Positions 1-6,670 are shown, counted from the stretch's first letter. The stretch is 13,120 nt of DNA from an uncultured Haemophilus sp. (GCF_937976265.1 NZ_CALJRX010000345.1:1-13120), one strand, 5' to 3'. The notes: generated by a model from the letters alone, not told the origin. Numbers and translations are program-made.

Positions 1-628
1 TTTGGTCAGCAATTTTTGAAAGAGAGTTTAATACTTCTAATTTAGTGGAAACTTTAGAACCGCCTACGATCGCAACCATCGGACGAGCAGGTTCTTTTAA
101 TGCTTTACCTAACGCATCTAATTCAGCTGCAAGTAATGGACCTGCACAAGCAATAGGTGCAAATTCCGCGACGCCGTAGGTTGACGCTTGTGCACGGTGA
201 GCTGTACCGAATGCATCCATCACGAATACATCGCAAAGTGCGGCATATTTTTTACCTAATTCAGGATCGTTTTTCTTCTCACCTTTGTTCACGCGAACGT
301 TTTCTAAAACAACGATTTCGCCTTCTTTAACATCCACACCGTTTAAGTAGTCTTGTTCTAAACGCACATTGAAGCCTGCGTTTTTTAAGTAATCAACAAC
401 TGGTTGTAAAGAGTCTTCAGGTTTGAATTCACCTTCAGTTGGACGACCTAAGTGAGAGGTAACCATCACTTTTGCGCCTTTCTCTAAAGCCAGTTTTAAC
501 GTCGGGATAGTCGCACGAATACGCGCATCAGATGTCACTTTGCCATCTTTTACTGGCACGTTTAAGTCTGCACGAATAAATACACGTTTACCTTTTAAAT
601 CTAAGTCGGTCATTTTGATTACTGACAT
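1..628 (-). CDS. pgk: Phosphoglycerate kinase, N-terminal part (cut by window edge)
   Basis: Phosphoglycerate kinase transfers a phosphate between 1,3-bisphosphoglycerate and ADP in glycolysis and gluconeogenesis, in the cytoplasm. About 209 residues are visible, roughly the first 54% of a protein that is usually near 386 residues. Seen in the translation: the substrate-binding stretch RADLNVPV (residues 19-26), SHLGRP (58-63), LENVR (108-112), the AHR motif (143-145) and the GGSKVSTK segment (189-196) leading into the second domain. The start ATG at 626-628 follows AGAGGA on the minus strand with suitable spacing. A second in-frame ATG five codons later is less likely. The gene lies downstream of the ribonuclease gene on the same strand but has its own promoter in the 98-bp gap. 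No frameshift is seen, and the C-terminal nucleotide-binding domain is outside the window. Confidence 0.97.
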   Translation of the reverse strand, partial: MSVIKMTDLDLKGKRVFIRADLNVPVKDGKVTSDARIRATIPTLKLALEKGAKVMVTSHLGRPTEGEFKPEDSLQPVVDYLKNAGFNVRLEQDYLNGVDVKEGEIVVLENVRVNKGEKKNDPELGKKYAALCDVFVMDAFGTAHRAQASTYGVAEFAPIACAGPLLAAELDALGKALKEPARPMVAIVGGSKVSTKLEVLNSLSKIADQ

Positions 629-666
629 AAGCTTTCCTCTTGGGTTAGTTAAAATTAAACGGGGAC

Positions 667-694
667 ATTATACCTAGTTCTGACTAGGTTGTAA
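667..694 (-). promoter_or_regulatory. Sigma-70 promoter of pgk with a palindromic spacer
   Basis: Read on the minus strand, a -35 box TTACAA (689-694) and a perfect -10 box TATAAT (667-672) are separated by 16 bp. The whole spacer is the inverted repeat CCTAGT-CAGA-ACTAGG (673-688). Transcription would start near 660, giving a leader of about 30 nt before the pgk ATG. The palindrome looks like an operator, but I do not recognise its regulator. Confidence 0.75.
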
Positions 695-707
695 CGATGT
701 AGATCAA
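694..707 (-). promoter_or_regulatory. Candidate FNR-type site upstream of pgk
   Basis: The minus strand reads TTGAT-CTAC-ATCGT, matching 8 of 10 informative bases of the FNR consensus TTGAT-N4-ATCAA. Its centre (700.5) lies about 41 bp upstream of the start predicted from the adjacent promoter, the position where FNR and CRP act at class II promoters. This suggests anaerobic activation of pgk. It is inferred from sequence only, and the second half-site is degenerate. Confidence 0.4.
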
Positions 708-726
708 ATAAAAAAGCAAATTATGC

Positions 727-1440
727 TTATTTAGGGCAATCGATTACTTGCCATTGGCGATCGTAGCAAATAAATAATTCGTTATGGCTAGCACCTAAAT
801 AAGCGCCTTTTAATTGAGGATTATTTTGCTTCATCCATTGAAATAATTCTTTACGGCTTAATTGTTCGTTTGGCAAGGAAAGCGACTCAAATAATGCTTT
901 CTCTTGTTTGAAATAAGCTTCTGCTGAATCAAACGCGCAGCTACCGTGTTTTTCCCATTCGCCTTGCAATAATTTTGCGCCTGGCGAGATTGAAAGGTAA
1001 GGCTCGAGCGTTTCAATTGGAAGTGGCGCTAAATCACCCTTACAAAAACGAGGGTGATCCGTAACAGAGCGCGCATTCGCATTTTGAGGCCATAAGCCGT
1101 GCACTACCCAGCCAAATTGATTTTTGGTACTACATTGATATTGCGCTGAATCGGGTAAATTATTGCCATATTGCGCACGTTGTTTTTCACAGAATGCCGG
1201 CGACCAAGATAAGGCCAACATATAATAATCAACAGGGGCATTTTTGTTTTGTCCAATAGCATCATCACGCATGATGACATCATAATTCCCAAAATCTTTG
1301 GTATTTTTGACCGCACTTTGACTTTGCTGTTGTGTGGTTGTTGGGGCCGGTTTGGTGTCTTTTTTGTGTTCAGTAAAATATTGCCAAATACTCAATGCGG
1401 CAAGGGCAATAAGGGAAAGAGTGGAAACCTGTTTTTTCAT
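727..1440 (-). CDS. rna: Ribonuclease I, RNase T2 family
   Basis: A 237-residue secreted or membrane-anchored endoribonuclease of the RNase T2 family, which cleaves RNA with little base specificity through a 2',3'-cyclic phosphate. Both family signatures are present: HGLWP in WVVHGLWPQ (CAS I, His114) and EWEKHGSCA (CAS II, Glu161, Lys164, His165), so the catalytic histidines and acid are intact. Residues 5-22 form a hydrophobic N-terminal segment that may be a signal peptide or anchor. It is followed by a low-complexity Thr/Gln-rich linker (about 30-45) that probably tethers the enzyme in the periplasm. The ATG at 1438-1440 has AGGAT upstream. The gene is divergent from the ferredoxin gene and precedes pgk on the same strand. 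It contains one exact uptake signal. Its role would be scavenging of RNA-derived nucleotides, as for E. coli RNase I. Confidence 0.9.
   Translation of the reverse strand: MKKQVSTLSLIALAALSIWQYFTEHKKDTKPAPTTTQQQSQSAVKNTKDFGNYDVIMRDDAIGQNKNAPVDYYMLALSWSPAFCEKQRAQYGNNLPDSAQYQCSTKNQFGWVVHGLWPQNANARSVTDHPRFCKGDLAPLPIETLEPYLSISPGAKLLQGEWEKHGSCAFDSAEAYFKQEKALFESLSLPNEQLSRKELFQWMKQNNPQLKGAYLGASHNELFICYDRQWQVIDCPK
1310..1318 (-). repeat. DNA uptake signal sequence (USS) inside rna
   Basis: Exact 9-base core AAGTGCGGT on the minus strand, followed by an A-rich tail. It lies within the linker-coding part of the ribonuclease gene. Confidence 0.9.
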
Positions 1441-1458
1441 AAAAATCCTGTTTAAATT

Positions 1459-1487
1459 TTGTCAATTTTGCTTTTGTCGGCTATAAT
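1459..1487 (+). promoter_or_regulatory. Sigma-70 promoter of yfhL
   Basis: The -35 box TTGTCA (1459-1464) and perfect -10 box TATAAT (1482-1487) are separated by 17 bp. Transcription would start near 1494, about 22 nt before the ferredoxin ATG. The region is shared with the divergent ribonuclease gene, for which I see no equally clear promoter. Confidence 0.8.
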
Positions 1488-1515
1488 TCGCCGCTTTCTC
1501 ATATAAAGGAATGGT

Positions 1516-1776
1516 ATGGCGTTACTGATCACAAACAAATGCACAAACTGCGATATGTGCCTCCCCGAATGCCCGAATGAAGCAATTTCAATCGGCGAGG
1601 AGATCTATGTGATCGATCCTGTACTTTGTACGGAATGTGTTGGTCATTATGACACGCCAACCTGCCAAAAAGTTTGCCCGATTACAAACTGCATTAAGCC
1701 AGATCCTGAGCACCAAGAAAGCGAAGAGCAGCTTTGGGAACGTTTTGTGATGATTCACCATTCGGATAAGTTGTAG
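1516..1776 (+). CDS. yfhL: YfhL-type 2[4Fe-4S] ferredoxin
   Basis: An 86-residue cytoplasmic electron carrier of the Allochromatium vinosum-type ferredoxin group. The first cluster motif is C9-x2-C12-x2-C15-x3-C19-P. The second is C38-x2-C41-x8-C50-x3-C54-P, whose stretched loop (C41 to C50) is the hallmark of the group, together with the charged C-terminal tail (about 61-86). C59 is an extra cysteine. AAGGA (1506-1510) sets the ATG at 1516; an ATG at 1511 is out of frame. The length is normal for YfhL. The partner enzyme is not evident here: neighbours are a divergent ribonuclease and, 29 nt downstream, a small DUF1232-like gene that may share the transcript. In Haemophilus this gene also sits beside rna and pgk, as I recall. 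Confidence 0.93.
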   Translation: MALLITNKCTNCDMCLPECPNEAISIGEEIYVIDPVLCTECVGHYDTPTCQKVCPITNCIKPDPEHQESEEQLWERFVMIHHSDKL

Positions 1777-1805
1777 AATTTACCTGATCTTTTTCTTTTC
1801 GTCCA

Positions 1806-1964
1806 ATGACTATGAATAAAACGAAGTTAATTAAAATCGCCATCATTCTGATTTATTTGTTCAGTCCCATTGATATTTTGCCTGAAGCGGTGCTTGGCCC
1901 ATTAGGTTTAGTAGATGATGCGGCAGCCATTGCCTTATTAATTCGAATTTTATTGAAAAAATAA
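1806..1964 (+). CDS. Small DUF1232 (YkvA-like) membrane protein, 52 residues
   Basis: A 52-residue open frame starting MTMNKTKLIK and ending LLIRILLKK. It carries the core signature of DUF1232/YkvA-like proteins: a tyrosine-leucine pair, then SPIDILPE (residues 20-27), a glycine-rich turn (GPLG, 31-34) and VDDAAAI (36-42), all inside a hydrophobic stretch flanked by lysines. The protein is probably one or two short membrane helices; its function is unknown. The ATG at 1806 or the in-frame ATG at 1812 could start it, and neither has a clear ribosome-binding site. Translation may therefore depend on coupling to yfhL, which ends 29 nt upstream with no terminator between them. Conservation of the motif argues that the frame is real despite its size. 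Confidence 0.75.
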   Translation: MTMNKTKLIKIAIILIYLFSPIDILPEAVLGPLGLVDDAAAIALLIRILLKK

Positions 1965-1981
1965 AAACTTGAATAAAATCA

Positions 1982-1990
1982 ACCGCACTT
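1982..1990 (-). repeat. DNA uptake signal sequence (USS), intergenic
   Basis: Exact core AAGTGCGGT on the minus strand, in the gap between the DUF1232-like gene and the MFS gene. Confidence 0.9.
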
Positions 1991-2004
1991 TGCTTTTCTT
2001 ATTC

Positions 2005-2033
2005 TTGCAAAATTCCGTCAATTTCTCTAAACT
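2005..2033 (+). promoter_or_regulatory. Candidate promoter of the MFS gene
   Basis: TTGCAA (2005-2010) and TAAACT (2028-2033) are separated by 17 bp, each matching consensus at 4 of 6 bases. The predicted leader of about 65 nt would include the hairpin at 2075-2090. This is the best candidate I can see in the gap. Confidence 0.4.
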
Positions 2034-2074
2034 ACGCGTCGGAAAATTTCTTTCCTCATCATTTCACTTTAAAC

Positions 2075-2090
2075 GCTACCCGTGAGTAGC
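2075..2090 (+). other. Small hairpin in the MFS leader
   Basis: GCTAC-CCGTGA-GTAGC forms a perfect 5-bp stem with a 6-nt loop. It ends 4 nt before the ribosome-binding site GGGA (2095-2098). It could influence translation but may be fortuitous; no T-run follows, so it is not a terminator. Confidence 0.35.
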
Positions 2091-2106
2091 AAAAGGGACC
2101 TCAATC

Positions 2107-3321
2107 ATGACAAACGTCAATCAATATGGCTGGAAAGCCTTGGTTGGATCAGCTGTCGGCTACGCGATGGATGGATTCGATCTTCTTATTCTTGGATTTA
2201 TGCTTAGTGCCATTTCGGCAGATCTTAATTTAACTCCCGCACAATCTGGCTCATTAGTCACCTGGACACTTATTGGTGCGGTGGTGGGCGGTATTGTATT
2301 TGGTGCATTAAGCGATCGTTATGGGCGTGTACGCGTACTGACTTGGACAATCGTCCTCTTCGCCGTATTTACCGGTTTATGTGCAATCGCACAAGGCTAT
2401 TGGGATTTATTAATTTATCGTACCATCGCGGGTATCGGTTTGGGCGGTGAATTTGGTATCGGTATGGCATTAGCCATTGAAGCGTGGCCAGCAAAACATC
2501 GTGCAAAAGCTGCGTCTTATGTGGCGTTAGGTTGGCAAGTTGGTGTGTTAGCGGCTGCGTTACTCACCCCTGTATTGCTTCCACATATCGGCTGGCGCGG
2601 CATGTTCGTTGTTGGTATCTTCCCAGCGTTTGTGGCCTGGTATTTACGTACCCGTTTACATGAACCTGAAATTTTCTCGCAAAAACAGACCGAACTTTCA
2701 ACCCAAAAAATATCTAAACTGGAATCTTTCAAACTCTTAGTGAAAGACAAAGCAACCACAAAAGTGAGCCTTGGTGTAGTGGTGTTAACTTCCGTACAAA
2801 ACTTCGGTTACTACGGCATTATGATTTGGATGCCAAACTTCTTATCTAAACAACTTGGCTTTAGTTTAACGAAATCAGGTTTATGGACGGCAGTTACCGT
2901 ATGTGGCATGATGGCGGGGATTTGGATTTTTGGTCGTCTAGCCGATAGAATCGGACGTAAACCAAGTTTCTTATTATTCCAACTTGGCGCCGTGATCAGC
3001 ATCATCACTTACTCTCAATTAACTGACCCAACCGCTATGTTGGTGGCCGGTGCATTCTTGGGGATGTTTGTGAACGGTATGATGGGCGGTTATGGCGCAT
3101 TAATGGCAGAAGCTTATCCAACAGAAGCACGTGCAACGGCACAAAATGTGTTGTTTAACTTAGGTCGTGCAGTTGGTGGTTTTGGACCGGTTGTTGTCGG
3201 GGCGATTGTTTCTGCGTACTCATTCAGTATTGCGATTGCTTTCTTGGCGGTGATTTATGTTATCGACATGGTGGCGACGGTCTTCTTAGTGCCAGAATTA
3301 AAAGGCAAAGAATTGAGCTAA
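2107..3321 (+). CDS. MFS transporter of the sialate/aromatic-acid:H+ symporter type
   Basis: A 404-residue inner-membrane secondary transporter with about 12 hydrophobic segments. Family marks are DGFD in the first helix (residues 22-25), the loop 2-3 motif GALSDRYGR (66-74), RTIAGIGLGGEFGIG (105-119) and the repeated motif GRLADRIGRK after the central loop (276-285). The central cytoplasmic loop (about 185-220) is short and polar. These marks place it near the SHS and AAHS families (NanT, YjhB, MhpT, ShiA), which carry organic acids with protons. The substrate cannot be told from sequence. I recall a similar uncharacterised protein in H. influenzae (HI_0281), but cannot confirm it. GGGA at 2095-2098 supports the ATG. 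The gene is monocistronic: it has its own candidate promoter, a terminator at 3351-3378 and no catabolic gene beside it. Confidence 0.85.
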   Translation: MTNVNQYGWKALVGSAVGYAMDGFDLLILGFMLSAISADLNLTPAQSGSLVTWTLIGAVVGGIVFGALSDRYGRVRVLTWTIVLFAVFTGLCAIAQGYWDLLIYRTIAGIGLGGEFGIGMALAIEAWPAKHRAKAASYVALGWQVGVLAAALLTPVLLPHIGWRGMFVVGIFPAFVAWYLRTRLHEPEIFSQKQTELSTQKISKLESFKLLVKDKATTKVSLGVVVLTSVQNFGYYGIMIWMPNFLSKQLGFSLTKSGLWTAVTVCGMMAGIWIFGRLADRIGRKPSFLLFQLGAVISIITYSQLTDPTAMLVAGAFLGMFVNGMMGGYGALMAEAYPTEARATAQNVLFNLGRAVGGFGPVVVGAIVSAYSFSIAIAFLAVIYVIDMVATVFLVPELKGKELS

Positions 3322-3328
3322 GTGCGGT
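3320..3328 (+). repeat. DNA uptake signal sequence (USS) overlapping the MFS stop codon
   Basis: Exact core AAGTGCGGT followed by the AT-rich tail CAAAAAATT, as in the extended Haemophilus consensus. Its first two bases are the last two of the TAA stop codon. Confidence 0.92.
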
Positions 3329-3350
3329 CAAAAAATTAACGTTTTTGAAA

Positions 3351-3378
3351 ACATCGGGGTTAAAACCGATGTTTTTTA
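3351..3378 (+). terminator. Rho-independent terminator of the MFS gene
   Basis: ACATCGG (3351-3357) pairs with CCGATGT (3366-3372) around an 8-nt loop and is followed by a run of T. It separates the MFS gene from narQ. Confidence 0.88.
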
Positions 3379-3402
3379 TTTGTGAAAAATCAGCCAATTT
3401 CA

Positions 3403-3411
3403 ACCGCACTT
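3403..3411 (-). repeat. DNA uptake signal sequence (USS) upstream of narQ
   Basis: Exact core AAGTGCGGT on the minus strand, 44 bp before the narQ start. Confidence 0.9.
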
Positions 3412-3454
3412 TGTGCTAAACTATGGTCACTTTTTCCAATTTTGAAGAATTATC

Positions 3455-5158
3455 GTGTACGCTAAACGTTCAGTTTCTACTCGTATTGCTAAATATTTAT
3501 TTGTGGTCATTATTTTCATGGGCATTATTAGCTCATTGAGTTTGATCGTGATGGCCAGTAATAAATCGGATGCGGAAGCCATTAATATTTCCGGTTCTTT
3601 GCGTATGCAAAGTTATCGGCTATTAACGGAAATGGAACGTTCGCTGGATACGGTAGAACAAAATTTAGTGCGTTATCAACGCAGTCTCAATGCCGATGCT
3701 TTACTGACAGTGCAAAATCAGCTTTTTGCACCTTCAGGGTTGAGAGAGTCCTATCAAAAAATCCTAGAACGCTGGGCGGTAATGTCCGATTTCGCTCGTA
3801 GCCATCAAATCGAAAAATACCACGCAGAACTAAAAAGTTATGTACAAGATGTCGATGATTTCGTGTTGGAATTACAACGCTTTGCTGAACTAAAATGGAT
3901 TATTGCGGTTTCGGTATTGTGTGTTTCTATGCTATTGATTCTTGCGATGGTGTCTTATGTGATTTGGTATATGAAGCGCGAGGTAGTGAAACCGTTAGAG
4001 CTTATGACTAAAGCCAGTATGCAAGTACAAATGGGGCAGTTTAAACATATCCAACTTGATACAGAAAGTAATAATGAACTGGGTATTTTAGCGAAAGTAT
4101 TTACGCAAATGTCCACTGAGTTAGGGCGACTTTATTCGCGTTTAGAAGATGCGGTCAATGAGAAAACGCAAAAGTTACGCCAAACTAACCGCTCTTTAAC
4201 GACACTTTATCAAAGCTCACAGTTACTTACGCCCACGAAGATTAATGATAAAATTCTCAGCCAAGTGCTTAATCATATTCGTGTCAGCGAACATTTACGC
4301 TACATCGAGTTAGAAATTTTCGGCTCAGAACATTGGGAAATTTCCTTTGGACAAAAAGATCCTAAACAATCACTTCAAGTCGAAGAGCTTTCCATTGAAA
4401 ATGAAAATTTAGCGGTGCTTTCATGGCAAGCCGGTTTGCCTTGTCCAGATCCGCGCATGATGAAAAACTTAGGGCAAATGGTGGCAAAAGCGTTGTATTC
4501 ACACAAAACGCAACGCCAGCAAGAGCAACTTTTGCTGATGGAAGAGCGGTCAATTATTGCCAGGGAATTACATGACTCGTTGGCGCAAGTGCTGTCTTTC
4601 TTACAAATTCAATTAACGCTGTTAAAGCATAATTTGAAGAAAGAAGACGAGGAATCAAAAGAGAAAAGCATTGCCATCATTGGTGAATTTGAACAAGCCT
4701 TATCAGATGGATATTCTCAATTACGAGAATTATTGGCGACTTTCCGTTTAACGGTGCAAGAAGCCAATTTACAGGTTGCCTTGGAACAAGTTATCGAAAG
4801 TTTGCGTTCACAAACGAAGATGCAAATGACTGTAGAATGTAGTTTGCCATCGCAAAGTTTAAATCCGCAAGAGTTAGTGCACGTTCTGCAAATTGTACGT
4901 GAAGCAACGCTGAATGCGATTAAACACTCAAAAGGCACGCTGATTGAAGTGAAAGCCCATATTAATGCCGAGGGTGAATATGAAATCCTCGTACAAGATA
5001 ATGGCGTAGGGATTCCAACGTTAGACGAACCTGAAGGGCATTATGGTTTAAATATCATGACTGAACGCAGTCGCCAATTAAATGCCCAACTTACGATTTC
5101 AAAAGGGGAGCAAGGTGGTACTATCGTGAAAATCACGCTTCCTCACACGTTTTTTTAA
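3455..5158 (+). CDS. narQ: Nitrate/nitrite sensor histidine kinase NarQ
   Basis: A 567-residue inner-membrane sensor kinase that detects nitrate and nitrite in the periplasm and phosphorylates a NarP/NarL-type regulator. Order of parts: TM1 (about 12-33); periplasmic region with the P-box NISGSLRMQSYRLL (44-57), where nitrate binds; TM2 (about 148-171); HAMP domain (172-230); a cysteine-poor central module; HisKA_3 phosphoacceptor motif ARELHDSLAQ with His373; and an ATPase with N-box NAIKHS (487-492), DNGVGIP (515-521) and a glycine motif GHYGL (528-532). All catalytic motifs are intact. The start is GTG at 3455; the next ATG (residue 22) would cut through TM1. AAGAA lies just upstream. murB begins 9 nt after the stop, so the genes are probably cotranscribed. 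The response regulator is not in the window, as in other Pasteurellaceae where narP lies elsewhere. Confidence 0.95.
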   Translation: MYAKRSVSTRIAKYLFVVIIFMGIISSLSLIVMASNKSDAEAINISGSLRMQSYRLLTEMERSLDTVEQNLVRYQRSLNADALLTVQNQLFAPSGLRESYQKILERWAVMSDFARSHQIEKYHAELKSYVQDVDDFVLELQRFAELKWIIAVSVLCVSMLLILAMVSYVIWYMKREVVKPLELMTKASMQVQMGQFKHIQLDTESNNELGILAKVFTQMSTELGRLYSRLEDAVNEKTQKLRQTNRSLTTLYQSSQLLTPTKINDKILSQVLNHIRVSEHLRYIELEIFGSEHWEISFGQKDPKQSLQVEELSIENENLAVLSWQAGLPCPDPRMMKNLGQMVAKALYSHKTQRQQEQLLLMEERSIIARELHDSLAQVLSFLQIQLTLLKHNLKKEDEESKEKSIAIIGEFEQALSDGYSQLRELLATFRLTVQEANLQVALEQVIESLRSQTKMQMTVECSLPSQSLNPQELVHVLQIVREATLNAIKHSKGTLIEVKAHINAEGEYEILVQDNGVGIPTLDEPEGHYGLNIMTERSRQLNAQLTISKGEQGGTIVKITLPHTFF

Positions 5159-5167
5159 GGAAAGTTA

Positions 5168-6193
5168 ATGCAAAGTTTACAACCATTTCACACCTTCAAT
5201 ATTCCAGCAAATGCGCGTGAAATTATTGAAGCCACATCGATTGAACAAATCCAACAAGCTTGGCAAAACGCACAAGCTGAAAATCTCCCTGTCTTATTTT
5301 TAGGACAAGGCAGCAATATGCTGTTTTTAGAAGATTTCCAAGGTGTTGTGATTGTTAACCGTTTATCGGGTATTCAACATACAGAAGATAGCGATTACCA
5401 TTATTTGCATGTTAATGGTGGCGAAAATTGGCATCAGTTAGTGGAATGGTCGCTCTCTCAAGGGATTGACGGCTTAGAAAATCTCGCACTCATTCCAGGT
5501 TGTGCCGGCTCAGCGCCGATTCAAAATATTGGTGCGTATGGCGTAGAATTTAAAGATGTGTGTGATTATGTGGATGTACTGAATCTCAACACGGGCGAAC
5601 AATTCCGTTTACAGGCGAACGAATGTGAATTTGGTTATCGTGAAAGTATTTTTAAACATCGCTATGTACAAGGTTATGTGATTACAGCGGTTGGATTGAA
5701 ATTAGCCAAAAATTGGCAACCGATTTTAAAATATGGCTCATTAGTGAATTTTGATCCTCAAACGGTAACGGCAAAACAAGTGTTTGATGAAGTGTGCCAT
5801 ATTCGCCGCAGTAAATTGCCAGATCCTAAAGAGTTTGGTAATGCGGGCAGTTTCTTCAAAAATCCTGTGGTGAGTGCAGAGCAATTTGCGAAAATTCAAA
5901 AACAGGTCGAAAATCTACCGCACTTTCCACAAGCAGATGGTTCGGTGAAACTTGCAGCGGGTTGGTTAATTGATCAATGCCATTTAAAAGGTTTTCAAAT
6001 CGGTGGCGCGGCGGTTCATCAACAACAAGCTTTAGTGCTGATTAATAAAGGCAATGCCACTGGGCAGGATGTGGTTAAGCTGGCACATCATATTCGTCAA
6101 ACCGTAGCAGATAAATTTGGTGTGTATTTACAGCCAGAGGTACGCTTTATGGGCGCAAAAGGCGAAGTGAATTCAGAGCAAGCCATTAGTTAA
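5168..6193 (+). CDS. murB: UDP-N-acetylenolpyruvoylglucosamine reductase MurB
   Basis: The FAD enzyme that uses NADPH to reduce UDP-GlcNAc-enolpyruvate to UDP-MurNAc in peptidoglycan synthesis, in the cytoplasm. The 341-residue length matches type I MurB (E. coli 342). FAD-binding segments are GQGSNMLF (46-53) and IPGCAGSAPIQNIGAYG (109-125). Catalytic residues are present: Arg158 in GYRES, Ser228 in GNAGSFFKNP, and Glu324 in QPEVRF. The tyrosine-containing insertion of type I enzymes is retained. AAGGAA (5158-5163) precedes the ATG. The gene follows narQ by 9 nt and precedes a DUF2322-like gene by 19 nt, suggesting one operon. In Haemophilus the order narQ-murB-rpoH is familiar to me. An exact uptake signal lies in the coding sequence. 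Confidence 0.96.
   Translation: MQSLQPFHTFNIPANAREIIEATSIEQIQQAWQNAQAENLPVLFLGQGSNMLFLEDFQGVVIVNRLSGIQHTEDSDYHYLHVNGGENWHQLVEWSLSQGIDGLENLALIPGCAGSAPIQNIGAYGVEFKDVCDYVDVLNLNTGEQFRLQANECEFGYRESIFKHRYVQGYVITAVGLKLAKNWQPILKYGSLVNFDPQTVTAKQVFDEVCHIRRSKLPDPKEFGNAGSFFKNPVVSAEQFAKIQKQVENLPHFPQADGSVKLAAGWLIDQCHLKGFQIGGAAVHQQQALVLINKGNATGQDVVKLAHHIRQTVADKFGVYLQPEVRFMGAKGEVNSEQAIS
5917..5925 (-). repeat. DNA uptake signal sequence (USS) inside murB
   Basis: Exact core AAGTGCGGT on the minus strand, coding for Leu-Pro-His in MurB. Confidence 0.9.
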
Positions 6194-6212
6194 TTTATAG
6201 AGAAAAGCAATC

Positions 6213-6524
6213 ATGAACTTTAAAGACATTTTAGAGACTTTACCAAGCATTGAGCATCTAACAGGTTTAGACGTATTAAACGGTGAAACGGTGATTCATC
6301 ATATTCCTGCAGCACCAGGTAAGTTGGGTTCGCTTCGTCTTTATAATGCGTTAGCAGAAAAATTTAACGGAAAATTAGACCGCACTTCCGCACAGCAAGG
6401 TATTGAATGGTTTGCTGAACATGTTGAGGATGCGAAACAAAATCCTGGAAAACACCCGAATATTGATTTATTGTTTAAAGTGGTGGCAGAGAATGTCGTT
6501 TATTCACTTGTGCCATTAAACTAA
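6213..6524 (+). CDS. DUF2322-like small protein
   Basis: A 103-residue soluble protein, with no signal peptide or membrane segment. It contains a conserved-looking centre HHIPAAPGKLGSLRLYNALA (residues 29-48) and a second half with AQQGIEWFAEHVEDAKQNPGKHPNIDLL. I associate it with family DUF2322, whose function is unknown; this is from memory and not checked. It lies 19 nt after murB and is probably the last gene of the narQ-murB operon, since rpoH has its own promoter. The ribosome-binding site is weak (AGAGAAAAG). An uptake signal lies inside the gene. Nothing in the sequence suggests an enzyme active site. Confidence 0.7.
   Translation: MNFKDILETLPSIEHLTGLDVLNGETVIHHIPAAPGKLGSLRLYNALAEKFNGKLDRTSAQQGIEWFAEHVEDAKQNPGKHPNIDLLFKVVAENVVYSLVPLN
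6379..6387 (-). repeat. DNA uptake signal sequence (USS) inside the DUF2322-like gene
   Basis: Exact core AAGTGCGGT on the minus strand within the coding sequence. Confidence 0.9.
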
Positions 6525-6570
6525 TTTGGAAAATTTTTATTGATTAATTTGAACTTTCAATCGTTAAAAA

Positions 6571-6599
6571 CTGTCAAATAAAACAAATTGAGGTATAAT
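6571..6599 (+). promoter_or_regulatory. Sigma-70 promoter of rpoH
   Basis: CTGTCA (6571-6576), a 17-bp spacer and a perfect TATAAT (6594-6599). The predicted start near 6606 gives a leader of about 65 nt. Confidence 0.75.
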
Positions 6600-6607
6600 G
6601 ACAATAG

Positions 6608-6624
6608 TTGTTATACAATAACAA
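6608..6624 (+). promoter_or_regulatory. Perfect inverted repeat at the rpoH transcription start
   Basis: TTGTTAT-ACA-ATAACAA is a perfect 7-bp inverted repeat with a 3-nt centre. It covers about +3 to +19 of the predicted rpoH transcript. It could be an operator or a hairpin at the 5' end of the mRNA. I do not recognise a regulator for it. Confidence 0.5.
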
Positions 6625-6637
6625 ATAAGTAATGAGT

Positions 6638-6666
6638 CGGGGCGTCGCTCCGCATGCTGTGAGGAG
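6638..6666 (+). other. rpoH leader hairpin with alternative pairing to the ribosome-binding site
   Basis: CGGGGC (6638-6643) pairs with GCTCCG (6647-6652), one pair being G-T, around a 3-nt loop. The CTCC in its right arm (6648-6651) can alternatively pair with GGAG (6663-6666) of the ribosome-binding site. The two pairings exclude each other. This is a GC-rich block in an otherwise AT-rich leader. Confidence 0.45.
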
Positions 6667-6670
6667 AAGA

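Noticed and set aside
673..688. TrpR operator at the pgk promoter palindrome
   Set aside because: TrpR sites have their two CTAG centres 8 bp apart; here they are 10 bp apart and the flanks differ.
3320..3411. The two USS flanking 3320 and 3403 as one hairpin terminator
   Set aside because: They are about 75 bp apart with a complete independent terminator between them and no T-run after the second copy.
6632..6670. In-frame upstream ATG giving rpoH 13 extra residues
   Set aside because: No ribosome-binding site precedes it, while GAGGAGA fits the ATG at 6671 and the shorter protein matches the remembered Haemophilus start. The stretch is better read as a structured leader.
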